Both the position numbers and the translations under genes were made by a program. DNA of 15,124 nt, taken from the NCBI GenBank assembly GCA_003499955.1, contig DNRP01000065.1:466-15589 (forward strand). Direction: 5' to 3'. Position 1 is the stretch's first letter; the number at the start of each line of letters is the position of its first letter. The notes below the pieces were generated by a model. That model was not told where the DNA came from, did not search any database, and saw only the letters and a list, made by a program, of their open reading frames with translations. Below, piece after piece: positions 1-7,178 of this stretch. The stretch comes from Cyanobacteria bacterium UBA9971 (GTDB taxonomy: Bacteria > Cyanobacteriota > Vampirovibrionia > Gastranaerophilales > UBA9971).

Positions 1-6
1 AAAAAA

Positions 7-183
7 ATGGCGTTAATAATTGATAATGATAATGGAAGAAGGATGATAAAGCTTTCAGTTGATGATGTTTTGATGGTAATTTCCATGTATCAGCAAAAAT
101 GTAATTGCAAAGATTACACTTATGATGAAGTAAGATTGGCACTCAGGAATAATAATTTTTATCTTCCCGAAGATTTCAGGTAA
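7..183 (+). CDS. Small hypothetical protein (58 aa), possibly a 3' fragment
   Basis: The frame runs from an ATG at 7 to TAA at 181-183 and encodes 58 residues. It is also open back to base 1, so it may be the end of a longer gene; no ribosome binding site can be judged because the window starts just upstream. The product has a charged N-terminal stretch (IDNDNGRRMIKLS), then a predicted helix (VDDVLMVISMYQQK), a Cys-x-Cys pair, and an acidic-aromatic end (FYLPEDF). No signal peptide or membrane segment is visible. I do not recognise a family. It is convergent with the transporter gene at 315-1385, with an inverted-repeat element filling the gap. Coding is supported by a sensible composition and an uninterrupted frame, but the length gives little statistical weight. 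Confidence 0.5.
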   Translation: MALIIDNDNGRRMIKLSVDDVLMVISMYQQKCNCKDYTYDEVRLALRNNNFYLPEDFR

Positions 184-193
184 AACAAAGAAA

Positions 194-302
194 TTGTCAT
201 TGCGAGCGAAGCAATCCAAGAAAATTAGGCTTTTTCATAAAAAAACCTATCCGAAATTATTTATTTTTAGATTGCTTCGTCGCAAGCTCCTCGCAATGAC
301 AA
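194..302. repeat. Palindromic intergenic repeat element, copy A
   Basis: The 109-bp element is bounded by perfect 13-bp inverted ends: TTGTCATTGCGAG at 194-206 and its complement at 290-302. A second inner pair follows: CGAAGCAATC at 207-216 and its complement at 270-279. The right arm carries 10 extra bases (280-289). The central part holds a weaker stem (TAGG...CCTA, about 226-250). The same 13-bp ends delimit a second element at 6898-6999 with a different interior. It contains no ORF, and I see no clear target-site duplication. Here it lies between two convergent gene ends and could act as a two-way terminator. Repeats opening with TGTCATTGCGAG are common as dispersed palindromes in several bacterial groups. 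Confidence 0.85.
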
Positions 303-314
303 AAAGAGTTATTT

Positions 315-1385
315 CTACTTTATTTTACCCAGATAAAGTTCGTCGATAAGCACGCAAACTGCGGCAACAGCAGGTGGCGCAAGAAGTAATCCCGTGATTC
401 CAAAGAATGTTCCACCTGCAAAAAGAGAAAATATAAATGTAAGCGGGTGCATTTTAAGGAATTTTGCTACTACAAACGGTCTTATTACATTATCAACAAG
501 CCATTGAATAATTCCATAAGCAATAAGCGCAAATACAGCAAGAATCGGTTTTTGGGCGAGCGCGACAAGACCTATTAAAATTGTTGTAATTATTGGTCCA
601 ATAACAGGAATAAGTTCCAGAAACGCTGCCAGAACTCCAAGAATCATGGCAAATTCAACTCTTACAAGAAAAAGCCCGATACTTACAAGAATGAACACTG
701 CGGAAATAACGATTACCTGACTTATTACATAACCGCCGACTTTTTTAGAGATTATGCGCAATATTGCTGTGGTTTTTTCTCTTTTTTCTTCGGGGAAAAA
801 ACTTAAGACTTTGTCTTTTAAATAATTTTTATCAACCAGCATAAATAAAGTCAGCATTGCCATTGTAAAAATAAACATTATTGAAGTTAAAAAGTTTTTT
901 GTCAGATCAATTGAACTTGATAAAACATTTTGACCGAGTGTTGAAGCAAATGTCATAATTTGTGTCATGCCGGGCAATACACCTATATGTTGCGCATATT
1001 CAACCCATTTGCTTAGTCCTAAAATGTTTAATATTCCTATTATTCCCTTGTTGTCTGTTTGTGATGCAAAAGATGCAAGCTTCTCCCAGAAAGCAGGCGC
1101 TTCTTTAAGAAAAGCTAAAGTTTGCCCTATTAAAATATTTATAAAAGGCACTAAAAATATTGATATTAAAATTAAACCGATTATGGCTACTGTTATTACT
1201 GCAATATTTCGAGGCATTTTTTTACTTAAAAGATTTATCAGCGGATCGATAGCGCTTGCTACGATAAACGCCGCGAAAAATAATATGGCGATAAATTGAA
1301 GTTTATAAATCAAAACACCTATAAGAATTACGAAAGTAAAAAGCATAAGATTTTTAAAAATATTATAGTTTTGAGTTGAATTCAT
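315..1385 (-). CDS. AI-2E family transporter (PerM/UPF0118 type membrane protein)
   Basis: The 356-residue polytopic membrane protein has the layout of the AI-2E transporter/DUF20 family. Two helices come early (about 12-50), another at 60-85, then a soluble stretch (about 90-160), and a cluster of helices from about 165 to 350. Family landmarks are ELIPVIGP at 257-264, DNVIRP at 298-303 followed by the HPL motif at 313-315, and the glycine-rich end GITGLLLAPP at 329-338. Members export or transport small molecules such as autoinducer-2, or act as Na+/H+ antiporters; the substrate cannot be told from sequence. The length is normal. The ATG is chosen because AAAGGA lies about 10 nt upstream. 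The SEC-C gene lies upstream on the same strand, but 436 bp of repeat-rich DNA separates them, so co-transcription is doubtful. Confidence 0.9.
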   Translation of the reverse strand: MNSTQNYNIFKNLMLFTFVILIGVLIYKLQFIAILFFAAFIVASAIDPLINLLSKKMPRNIAVITVAIIGLILISIFLVPFINILIGQTLAFLKEAPAFWEKLASFASQTDNKGIIGILNILGLSKWVEYAQHIGVLPGMTQIMTFASTLGQNVLSSSIDLTKNFLTSIMFIFTMAMLTLFMLVDKNYLKDKVLSFFPEEKREKTTAILRIISKKVGGYVISQVIVISAVFILVSIGLFLVRVEFAMILGVLAAFLELIPVIGPIITTILIGLVALAQKPILAVFALIAYGIIQWLVDNVIRPFVVAKFLKMHPLTFIFSLFAGGTFFGITGLLLAPPAVAAVCVLIDELYLGKIK

Positions 1386-1480
1386 AATGAAAGTCCTTTT
1401 TGTATATTAATTATTTAAAATTTACCATAGTTAGATTTAAGTTTATATCTTTTTAAAAAAGTTTTAGTGAAATCATTTTT

Positions 1481-1584
1481 ACACCCATCCCTCTGCCCCC
1501 TTCCCTCAAGGGAAGGGGGTGGAGTTTGTTTTTGGGCTCGGGCTACGGTCGCTTCGCTCCCTGCTCGCCCTTTTTGTTTTTTTA
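1481..1584 (+). repeat. GC-richer intergenic repeat, copy 1 (left of the SEC-C gene)
   Basis: The element starts ACACCCATCCC and contains a perfect 10-bp stem with a TCAA loop (CCCCCTTCCC at 1496-1505, its complement at 1510-1519). It ends in a conserved tail, GGCTCG...CTACGGTCGCTTCG, then a 27-bp stretch (1558-1584) identical to 3261-3287. Copy 2 at 3124-3287 has the same order and orientation with an insertion in the middle. The GC content is well above the surrounding DNA. It contains no supported gene. Confidence 0.8.
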
Positions 1585-1731
1585 AATGCCCTTTGCGAAG
1601 GTTTCGTAATATTTCATCCTGCACACCGAAGGCAAGCCCGTCTTGTTTGAGGAGCTTGCTCCGAGTTACGGGCGTTAAACGCATTTTGCTTGAATCGTAA
1701 GCAGGTAGAAATATAGAAACTGTAGTATAGG

Positions 1732-1777
1732 GCAAAGTTTTCTTTGCTTCATTTCTTTTGCATCAAAAGAAATGAAG
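1732..1777. repeat. Two abutting stem-loops
   Basis: GCAAAG at 1732-1737 pairs with CTTTGC at 1742-1747 across a TTTT loop. A 14-bp perfect stem follows at once: CTTCATTTCTTTTG at 1747-1760 pairs with 1764-1777 across a 3-nt CAT loop, sharing base 1747 with the first stem. Together with the hairpin at 1784-1803 they form a compact array just past the 3' end of the SEC-C gene. The perfect long stem suggests a mobile palindromic repeat unit more than a plain terminator. Confidence 0.75.
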
Positions 1778-1783
1778 GCGGTT

Positions 1784-1803
1784 AAAAGGGTGCAGCCCTT
1801 TTT
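1784..1803 (-). terminator. Rho-independent terminator for the SEC-C gene
   Basis: AAAAGGG at 1784-1790 pairs with CCCTTTT at 1796-1802 across a 5-nt loop. Read on the minus strand, the stem ends in a run of T, 19 nt beyond the stop codon of the gene at 1822-3075. The hairpin is nearly symmetrical, with T runs on both strands, so it could also stop plus-strand transcription. Confidence 0.6.
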
Positions 1804-1821
1804 ATAAACAAAAAAACCTTA

Positions 1822-3075
1822 TTATCCGGCACAGCATTTTTTGAATTTTTTGCCGCTGCCGCACGGGCAAGGCTCGTTTCTTCCAATACTGTAAGATGTT
1901 TTTGTCATTTCCAAAGAAGAAGCCATTAAACTTGTGAATGCTTCCGATGCATAAAGCACTGTTGTTGACGAAAACTTTTTGGAGGAGAAGAAATCTTCTT
2001 TATATTTATGCAAAAGTTCTTCCATAGTAATTTTTTCATTTTTTAATTCAAGAACATCGAGGACAATTTTCAGGAACTTTTCTCCATATTCTTCATATAC
2101 TTTTTTAATTATAAACGGAGAAACTTTACCGTTCTTGAAATAATCAGAAATACAATCTTTGTAACCCGCTATTGATTTATAATCTTCTACTTCAAAAATT
2201 TTCCTGAAAGTTCCATAAAAAGGCATCACCTGAATTCCGAGTTCTGGATCAAAAACGATACCTACATCATATTTTTCCGTATCGGCTCTTCTTGCGGTCA
2301 TATCGAACGGATCAACATCTGACTGGATTTTAAAATATGAATATTTTTCGGGAAGTTGAATAATTTCTTCCAAATTTTCTGTTTTAGTTCCTTCTTCTGC
2401 AAAGTCGTTAAACGCTCCAAGCAGTTCATCTATATTTTGATTTATAGTAATAATTTCATCTTTTTGGAAAAATTCGTTAAATTTTGTGTTTAAATCTTTA
2501 ACCATTTTTTCAAGTTGTTTCAGCTTTTTAGTATTGTCTTTGTATAATGACTCGGGATTTTCTACCTGCATGGATACAGCAATTTTATATGCCTGCTGCT
2601 TATCAGTCGTCCTCAAAATAGAATTTAAAACAAGCAGATGATATTCTTTTTCAAAAGGAATCAGCCTGCAAGTAAAATAATTTCCTTGCACCACACCCCT
2701 GTAATTAACCATTTTTATAAGGCTTTTTACTGTATAATCTTTTTCATTAACGAGATTATACATTTCAAAGCCGTCTTTAAGTACTTTTTTTATTTCAAAT
2801 ACCGAGTTAATCGAGTTTTTGAATTCTTTTAAGACCTTTTTATCCTCAGCGGACAAATCTTTATTTTTTTTGAGATAAACATCAATTACTTTTTGACCGT
2901 TTTCAAGAGTTTTATCAAACATAAAATAAGCGAGTGAATCTCTGCTCAAGCCATTTCTGAAGGTTTTTGCATATTCATTAAGTTCTTTTTTGACCTGTTC
3001 ATCTTCATAAATAAATTTGCTTAAATCTTCATTAAGTTTAAAAATTTTATCGGAAGTTTGCTCCTGTACAGGCAT
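1822..3075 (-). CDS. SEC-C motif protein of unknown function
   Basis: The 417-residue protein ends in a textbook SEC-C zinc-binding motif, CPCGSGKKFKKCC at 403-415, preceded by RNEP. This motif is found at the end of SecA and of many otherwise unrelated proteins, where it binds Zn2+ and often contacts ribosomes or SecB. The first 400 residues are soluble, Lys/Glu/Phe-rich and mostly helical by eye, with charged heptad-like stretches around 60-100 and 180-230. I recognise no other domain, so the tail alone does not give a function. No signal peptide or membrane helix is present. The ATG at 3075 is supported by AAAGGAG with about 6 nt spacing. The gene stands alone between two copies of the same intergenic repeat and is followed by a terminator hairpin, so it is probably monocistronic. 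Confidence 0.85.
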   Translation of the reverse strand: MPVQEQTSDKIFKLNEDLSKFIYEDEQVKKELNEYAKTFRNGLSRDSLAYFMFDKTLENGQKVIDVYLKKNKDLSAEDKKVLKEFKNSINSVFEIKKVLKDGFEMYNLVNEKDYTVKSLIKMVNYRGVVQGNYFTCRLIPFEKEYHLLVLNSILRTTDKQQAYKIAVSMQVENPESLYKDNTKKLKQLEKMVKDLNTKFNEFFQKDEIITINQNIDELLGAFNDFAEEGTKTENLEEIIQLPEKYSYFKIQSDVDPFDMTARRADTEKYDVGIVFDPELGIQVMPFYGTFRKIFEVEDYKSIAGYKDCISDYFKNGKVSPFIIKKVYEEYGEKFLKIVLDVLELKNEKITMEELLHKYKEDFFSSKKFSSTTVLYASEAFTSLMASSLEMTKTSYSIGRNEPCPCGSGKKFKKCCAG

Positions 3076-3123
3076 GTTTTCTCCTTTTATAAAAAATTTA
3101 TTGTTTTAAAGAAAGTATAATTT

Positions 3124-3287
3124 ACACCCACCCCCAACCCCCTCCCTCAAGAATGAGTTCTAGACTTCCAAGCCGGCAAAGCCGTCTTTCAGTCTTTACA
3201 CTCCCGCTTCGCGCGGGAGGGGGCTAGAGTTAATTTTTTGGCTCGCTACGGTCACTTCGTTCCCTGCTCGCCCTTTTTGTTTTTTTA
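3124..3287 (+). repeat. GC-richer intergenic repeat, copy 2 (right of the SEC-C gene)
   Basis: It has the same start (ACACCCA), CCCTCAAG core, GGCTCG-CTACGGTC tail and 27-bp identical end (3261-3287 against 1558-1584) as copy 1, in the same orientation. About 60 extra bases sit in the middle, including a 7-bp stem CTCCCGC/GCGGGAG at 3201-3219 with a TTCGC loop. Copies 1 and 2 therefore form direct repeats around the SEC-C gene. The rest of the gap up to 3333 shows no gene. Confidence 0.8.
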
Positions 3288-3333
3288 TTTCTCATTTCTC
3301 GTTTTCTTTTTGAAACTGGTATAACTCGAATTA

Positions 3334-4128
3334 CTAAATACCTGATAAGCTTGCTATAGCGGCATGTCTTCCTGTTTTGCCTTTTTCTGCTCTATAAGAA
3401 TAAAATACTGAACTCATGCAACATGTGCAATTATCTGACTTATCAATATTTATTACTCCCGAGTCCTCTAACTGTCGAGCATTAAGTTTTTTAAGATCAA
3501 CATTAACAAGGTTATTGTCTTTTATATTTGTTGTAAATATGTTATCACAATCTTTCTCAATTGTAATTTCAAGTTCTTTCGAAACTTCTATTGAAACAGG
3601 ATAGCAGCATTGTCCGATAGCAGGACCTATAGTGGCTTTTATTTTTTTTATATCCGCATGAAATTCTTGATCTAAAATATGAAGTGCTTTTTTAACAATA
3701 GATTTTGCTGTTCCTCTCCATCCGGCATGGATAACAGAAATTACATGCCTGTCCGGCGCATAAATTATAACAGGAACACAATCTGCAAAAAGAAGCATTA
3801 AAACTAATTCGGGTACATCTGTGATTAATCCGTCGCAATTAGAAACATCATCATATATTGAAGAAATTATTTTTATATTATCAGTATGCTTTTGTTGTGG
3901 AATAATCAGGTTTTCGTATTTTACACCAAGAATTTCACAGATCTTTTTTCTGTTTTCTTGAACATAATGAAGCAATTCAGGATTTTCCGCAGACCCCATG
4001 CTAAAAGTTTCCAGCGGTGAAGGAGTTTTCCCTCCAGTTCTTGTTGTAAAAGAATGAATTAAATTTTCATCATCTAAAATTGATGATTTGTATAGATTTA
4101 TATTTTGTTTTTCCTGAAAATAAAACAT
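3334..4128 (-). CDS. pgeF: PgeF/YfiH (DUF152, 'polyphenol oxidase' family) protein
   Basis: The 264-residue cytoplasmic protein has the full motif set of the YfiH/PgeF/LACC1 family: HSFTTRTGG at 25-33, QQKHTDNI from 78, DGLITD at 99-104, ADCVPV at 115-120, HAGWRGT at 134-140, IGPAIGQCCY at 167-176 and a C-terminal YRAEKGKTGRHAA. The expected zinc/catalytic trio is present as His81, Cys117 and His134. Characterised relatives act as purine nucleoside phosphorylases and deaminases (LACC1, YlmD) or correct mis-incorporated serine in peptidoglycan precursors (E. coli PgeF). Which activity applies here cannot be read from sequence, and the old 'laccase' label is doubtful. The length is typical. The ATG at 4128 has only a weak upstream AAAGAG. 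It is divergent from the PfkB kinase, with 87 bp between them. Confidence 0.9.
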   Translation of the reverse strand: MFYFQEKQNINLYKSSILDDENLIHSFTTRTGGKTPSPLETFSMGSAENPELLHYVQENRKKICEILGVKYENLIIPQQKHTDNIKIISSIYDDVSNCDGLITDVPELVLMLLFADCVPVIIYAPDRHVISVIHAGWRGTAKSIVKKALHILDQEFHADIKKIKATIGPAIGQCCYPVSIEVSKELEITIEKDCDNIFTTNIKDNNLVNVDLKKLNARQLEDSGVINIDKSDNCTCCMSSVFYSYRAEKGKTGRHAAIASLSGI

Positions 4129-4215
4129 ATTACAAAATTAACTCTTTTTTTAAAACTCACTAACTTTTTATAATATAATCTAAACAATAATAAAGGTAAT
4201 AGCAGGAGAATAAAA

Positions 4216-5253
4216 ATGTACGATATTCTAACAATCGGCGGAGCAACGCAGGATATTTTTGTTGAATCAGACGAGGCAAAAGTTCTTAATATGGAAACAA
4301 TTTCATCAAAACAAAGTTATTTATGTTTTGATTACGGCGCAAAAATCGAAATGGATCAACTTGCTTATGATATAGGAGGAGGCGCAGCAAACGCAGCGGT
4401 AAATCTTGCCAATCTCGGCTTGAAAACCGGAATAATAGTAAAAACAGGTACTGATTTGACTTCTAAAGCTATTTTGCAAAGATTAGAAGAAAGAAATGTT
4501 GACAGCTCAATGGTTATAACATCAGAAATAAATAAAACAGGGTTTTCGGTAATACTTATAAGCTATGAAGGCGATAGAACCGTACTTATGCATAGAGGAG
4601 CGAACAGTACTATATCTCTGGATGAAGTTGACTGGGAAAAAGTTAAGCAGTCAAAATGGGTTTATGTAGCTTCCCTCAGTGGAAATTCTAATCAGGTGTT
4701 AGACAAGTTTGCCGAATTTGCGGAAGAAAACGGAATTAATATGGCTTTTAATCCGGGTACAACCCAGATTAAAAGAGGAATAGCAGATATGAAAAAGATT
4801 CTCGAAAAAGCGGAGATACTTATTTTAAACAGAACAGAGGCTTCTATCATAACAAATATTTCAAATAACCCGCCTGAATATCCGACTATAGAAGATGATA
4901 ATTTAATAGAAATGATTGAAAAACTTAAACAGCAAGGATCAAAGATTGTGGTGATTACGGAGGGCAAAAAAGGAGCTTATGCTTTTGACGGAAAAACTTT
5001 ATACTACTCTCCGACTTTTCCCTCAAAAGTTGTCAGCACATTAGGTGCAGGAGATGCATTTTCAAGTACTTTTGTAGCAAGTATGATTAAATATGACCAA
5101 AATATAGAAAAATCCTTAAAAATGGCTTCTATTAATTCATCTGCTGTTGTAGGAAGTTTTGGAGCGCAGACAGGATTAAAAAACTTTGAGGAATTAGAAA
5201 ATATTTATAATCAAAACAAAGATTTTAAAGTTTTAATAAAAAACAGAGACTGA
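4216..5253 (+). CDS. PfkB-family carbohydrate/nucleoside kinase
   Basis: The 345-residue ribokinase-fold kinase transfers phosphate from ATP to a sugar or nucleoside hydroxyl. The N-terminal sheet opens DILTIGGATQDIF. The first signature is at 53-80 (IGGGAANAAVNLANLGLK, then GIIVKTGTD), and the second is STLGAGDAFSSTF at 274-286. The anion hole is GAG at 277-279 and the catalytic base Asp280. The usual Asp that opens the second signature (DTxGAGD) is Ser here. An internal NRTEA motif, typical of the family near the nucleotide site, lies about two thirds in. The substrate is not predictable; ribokinase-, fructokinase- or adenosine kinase-like activity are all possible. The ATG has AGGAG about 7 nt upstream. 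TATAAT-like hexamers occur at 4169-4179, without a clear -35. Confidence 0.9.
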   Translation: MYDILTIGGATQDIFVESDEAKVLNMETISSKQSYLCFDYGAKIEMDQLAYDIGGGAANAAVNLANLGLKTGIIVKTGTDLTSKAILQRLEERNVDSSMVITSEINKTGFSVILISYEGDRTVLMHRGANSTISLDEVDWEKVKQSKWVYVASLSGNSNQVLDKFAEFAEENGINMAFNPGTTQIKRGIADMKKILEKAEILILNRTEASIITNISNNPPEYPTIEDDNLIEMIEKLKQQGSKIVVITEGKKGAYAFDGKTLYYSPTFPSKVVSTLGAGDAFSSTFVASMIKYDQNIEKSLKMASINSSAVVGSFGAQTGLKNFEELENIYNQNKDFKVLIKNRD

Positions 5254-5265
5254 ATATTATATTGT

Positions 5266-5294
5266 TTGATTTAAAGCAATACGTCTGTTATCAT
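5266..5294 (+). promoter_or_regulatory. Putative sigma-70-type promoter of the 5340-6116 gene
   Basis: TTGATT at 5266-5271 and TATCAT at 5289-5294 are separated by 17 bp, with four and five matches to the -35 and -10 consensus. The predicted start, near 5301, would give a leader of about 40 nt. This would let the membrane protein be expressed independently of the upstream kinase. Confidence 0.4.
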
Positions 5295-5339
5295 TTAACT
5301 GGATAATATTTTGGATTTTAAGATAGAGTGGAATAATTT

Positions 5340-6116
5340 ATGAATAAAACATATTTTAGTAAAAGTATCTTTGCAATGATTGCAATACTCTTATTAGTAT
5401 TAGGAATATTTGCTGTTTTCCCTTTTTTATTACTTTTAGACCCTCAACAAAAAGTGCTTTTCACATTAAATATTTTTTCTAATATTTCAGGCGTTTCTAT
5501 AAGCGTATTTATAACTTTATATTTTCTGGATAAATACTATACGTATGAAAAACAACAAAATCGAGACGATACAATTGTATTTTTAGATAAAAAAATAAAT
5601 GATTTTTTTATTACATATTGCAGCAATATCAGCAATGTTTTTGATATTGATTTTATGAATGATATAGAATTCAAAAGTTTATCAAAAGAAGCAAGTCATT
5701 ATCTTTATTGCATAGAAACGCACATGTCTCTTATAGATCAATTTGAAAACAGATATGATTGTTTAAAAGAAATATTGACCAAAACAGAAAAAGATCTGCT
5801 TAAAGACTTTGAATTGAATAACACGTCTTTAGATGAAATTTCAAGAATTAAACATAAATTAAACTATTTTGATTTTGAAAATTTACTTTATATATGCGGA
5901 AATATTACAAAATATCTTCTTACATTACCTTCCGATGTAAAAATTAAAGGCTCAATAAGTTATTTTGAAGAAATTGAAAAAAATCTTCACATTTTAAAAC
6001 AAAATGTTTTGAATAATCAGAACGAACTTTTGATTTTGAAACACTTCAGAGCTCTTTCAGTAAGTATGATTAATTTCTGTAAAAAATTAAGCTCTAATGA
6101 ATACGAATTAAATTAA
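5340..6116 (+). CDS. Unknown two-helix membrane protein with a long soluble tail
   Basis: The 258-residue protein is one I do not recognise. Two hydrophobic helices lie at the start (about 10-35 and 41-63) with a short DPQQK turn between them. A soluble, helix-rich tail of about 190 residues follows, full of Asn, Lys, Ile and Phe and probably cytoplasmic. The tail has charged stretches suited to coiled-coil packing (about 130-165 and 205-235) and three scattered cysteines, but no enzymatic motif I can name. Base composition is more AT-rich than in the neighbouring kinase, consistent with a weakly conserved or acquired gene. The ribosome binding site is weak (GAGTGG about 10 nt upstream). It ends 6 bp from the stop of the convergent coaX gene, leaving no room for a terminator. 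Confidence 0.75.
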   Translation: MNKTYFSKSIFAMIAILLLVLGIFAVFPFLLLLDPQQKVLFTLNIFSNISGVSISVFITLYFLDKYYTYEKQQNRDDTIVFLDKKINDFFITYCSNISNVFDIDFMNDIEFKSLSKEASHYLYCIETHMSLIDQFENRYDCLKEILTKTEKDLLKDFELNNTSLDEISRIKHKLNYFDFENLLYICGNITKYLLTLPSDVKIKGSISYFEEIEKNLHILKQNVLNNQNELLILKHFRALSVSMINFCKKLSSNEYELN

Positions 6117-6122
6117 TTGAAA

Positions 6123-6881
6123 TTATTTGTTTAATTCATGGATAATTCTTAATCCTTCCAGAGTAAGGAAAGGATTGATATGGTCAAAAGGTCTTTTTAA
6201 GTGGCTGTTTATCATTGAAGAATACCCGCCTGTAGAAATTGTAGAGACAGATTGTCCGAGTTCTTCTTCAATTCGTTGGATAAGTCCGTCTATCATTGCC
6301 GCATGGCCGATAATTATGCCGCTTAACATGTTTTCTACAGTATTTTTCCCTACTACAGAATTAATATCTTCAATTTTAAGCTTTGGAAGAAGGTTTGTAA
6401 AATGGCTGAAAGCTTCCGAAGACATTTTTATACCGGGAGAAATTATGCCACCTGTAAACTTTCCGTCGGCTGTAATAACATCAAAATTTGTTGCAGTACC
6501 AAAATCAACAACGACAGCGGGAGTTTTGTAGAGATTATATGCGGCGCTGGCATTTGCTATCCTGTCGCAACCGACTTCTCTCGGGTTTTCCACATCAAGA
6601 ACTATTCCGTTCTTTGTTTTATGGGAAATAACCAGAACAGGAATTTTTAAATATTTTTCAACCGCAATTTTAAATTTTTCCGTTAAAGGCAAAACCACAC
6701 TGGCAATTACAGATGACTTCAAGTTTAAATTTGCGATATCAATAATATTTTTTAAAAATATCCCGTATTCATCTTCGGTTTTGTTTTTGTCAGAAGACAA
6801 ATTCCAAGTATTAACAAGGATTTCCCCGTCAAAAACACCTACTGTAATATTTGTATTTCCTATATCTGCGACTAAAAGCAT
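6123..6881 (-). CDS. coaX: Type III pantothenate kinase
   Basis: The 252-residue enzyme of the ASKHA fold phosphorylates pantothenate, the first step of coenzyme A synthesis, and needs a monovalent cation. All family landmarks are present: phosphate-binding DIGNTNITVG from Asp6, the pantothenate-site segment GCDRIANA starting at 104 with catalytic Asp106, VVDFGTATNFD at 124-134 with the ATP/cation-site Asp126, and GGIISPG at 144-150. The length is normal (about 250-260). The ATG at 6881 has AAGGAAA upstream. Its 5' end is 16 bp from the palindromic repeat at 6898-6999, so its promoter must lie inside or beyond that element. It is convergent with the membrane-protein gene, with a 6-bp gap. Confidence 0.96.
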   Translation of the reverse strand: MLLVADIGNTNITVGVFDGEILVNTWNLSSDKNKTEDEYGIFLKNIIDIANLNLKSSVIASVVLPLTEKFKIAVEKYLKIPVLVISHKTKNGIVLDVENPREVGCDRIANASAAYNLYKTPAVVVDFGTATNFDVITADGKFTGGIISPGIKMSSEAFSHFTNLLPKLKIEDINSVVGKNTVENMLSGIIIGHAAMIDGLIQRIEEELGQSVSTISTGGYSSMINSHLKRPFDHINPFLTLEGLRIIHELNK

Positions 6882-6897
6882 AATTTTCCTTCATCTG

Positions 6898-6999
6898 TTG
6901 TCATTGCGAGGAGGTGCAAAGCACCGACGTGGCAATCTATGCAGCCTCTTGATATAATGGATAGATTGCCACGCTCCTTTTGGTCGCTCGCAATGACAA
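6898..6999. repeat. Palindromic intergenic repeat element, copy B
   Basis: The 102-bp element has the same perfect 13-bp ends as copy A (TTGTCATTGCGAG at 6898-6910, complement at 6987-6999). A second perfect 13-bp pair lies at 6928-6940 and 6961-6973 (CGTGGCAATCTAT and complement). A small GGTGC/GCACC hairpin at 6913-6925 bulges from the left arm. It lies between the divergent coaX and LCP genes, so a role only in termination is unlikely. The rest of the gap to 7178 is AT-rich; it includes AATAACA at 7112-7118 and no gene. Confidence 0.85.
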
Positions 7000-7178
7000 T
7001 CCCTCTATTCATGAGCAATTCACGTTAGCCATTATAATTTTAAACATAAAAAAATAAATTTTACAGCTATTTAAATGATTTTCATTGAGGTATGATTATT
7101 TATTATATGTAAATAACAATTAATTAGAAAAAATTTGTTGATGTTTGAGTAGTTGAAAAAACAGGGTAATTATTTAAA

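Larger units (their letters stand above)
1386..1821. other. 436-bp non-coding, repeat-rich intergenic region
   Basis: This gap between two minus-strand genes holds no credible gene. It contains, in order: the AT-rich upstream region of the transporter gene (1386-1480), a GC-richer repeat (1481-1584), a stretch of higher GC with a small stem GGAGC/GCTCC at 1651-1662, and a run of three hairpins (1732-1803). Frames open across it in both directions are short, overlap the repeats and give low-complexity products, so I treat them as chance. Confidence 0.7.

Noticed and set aside
967..1299. 110-codon plus-strand frame
   Set aside because: It lies entirely antisense within the transporter gene, whose motifs are clear; the product resembles no family.
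1415..1735. 106-codon minus-strand frame (and a 77-codon plus-strand frame) in the repeat region
   Set aside because: Both cover the GC-richer repeat and hairpins, give Arg/Pro/Gly low-complexity products, and lack ribosome binding sites.
3334..4128. Multicopper laccase function for the YfiH-like protein
   Set aside because: The family shares no true multicopper oxidase cupredoxin layout; His/Cys/His zinc-site motifs point to the PgeF/LACC1 purine or peptidoglycan-editing role.
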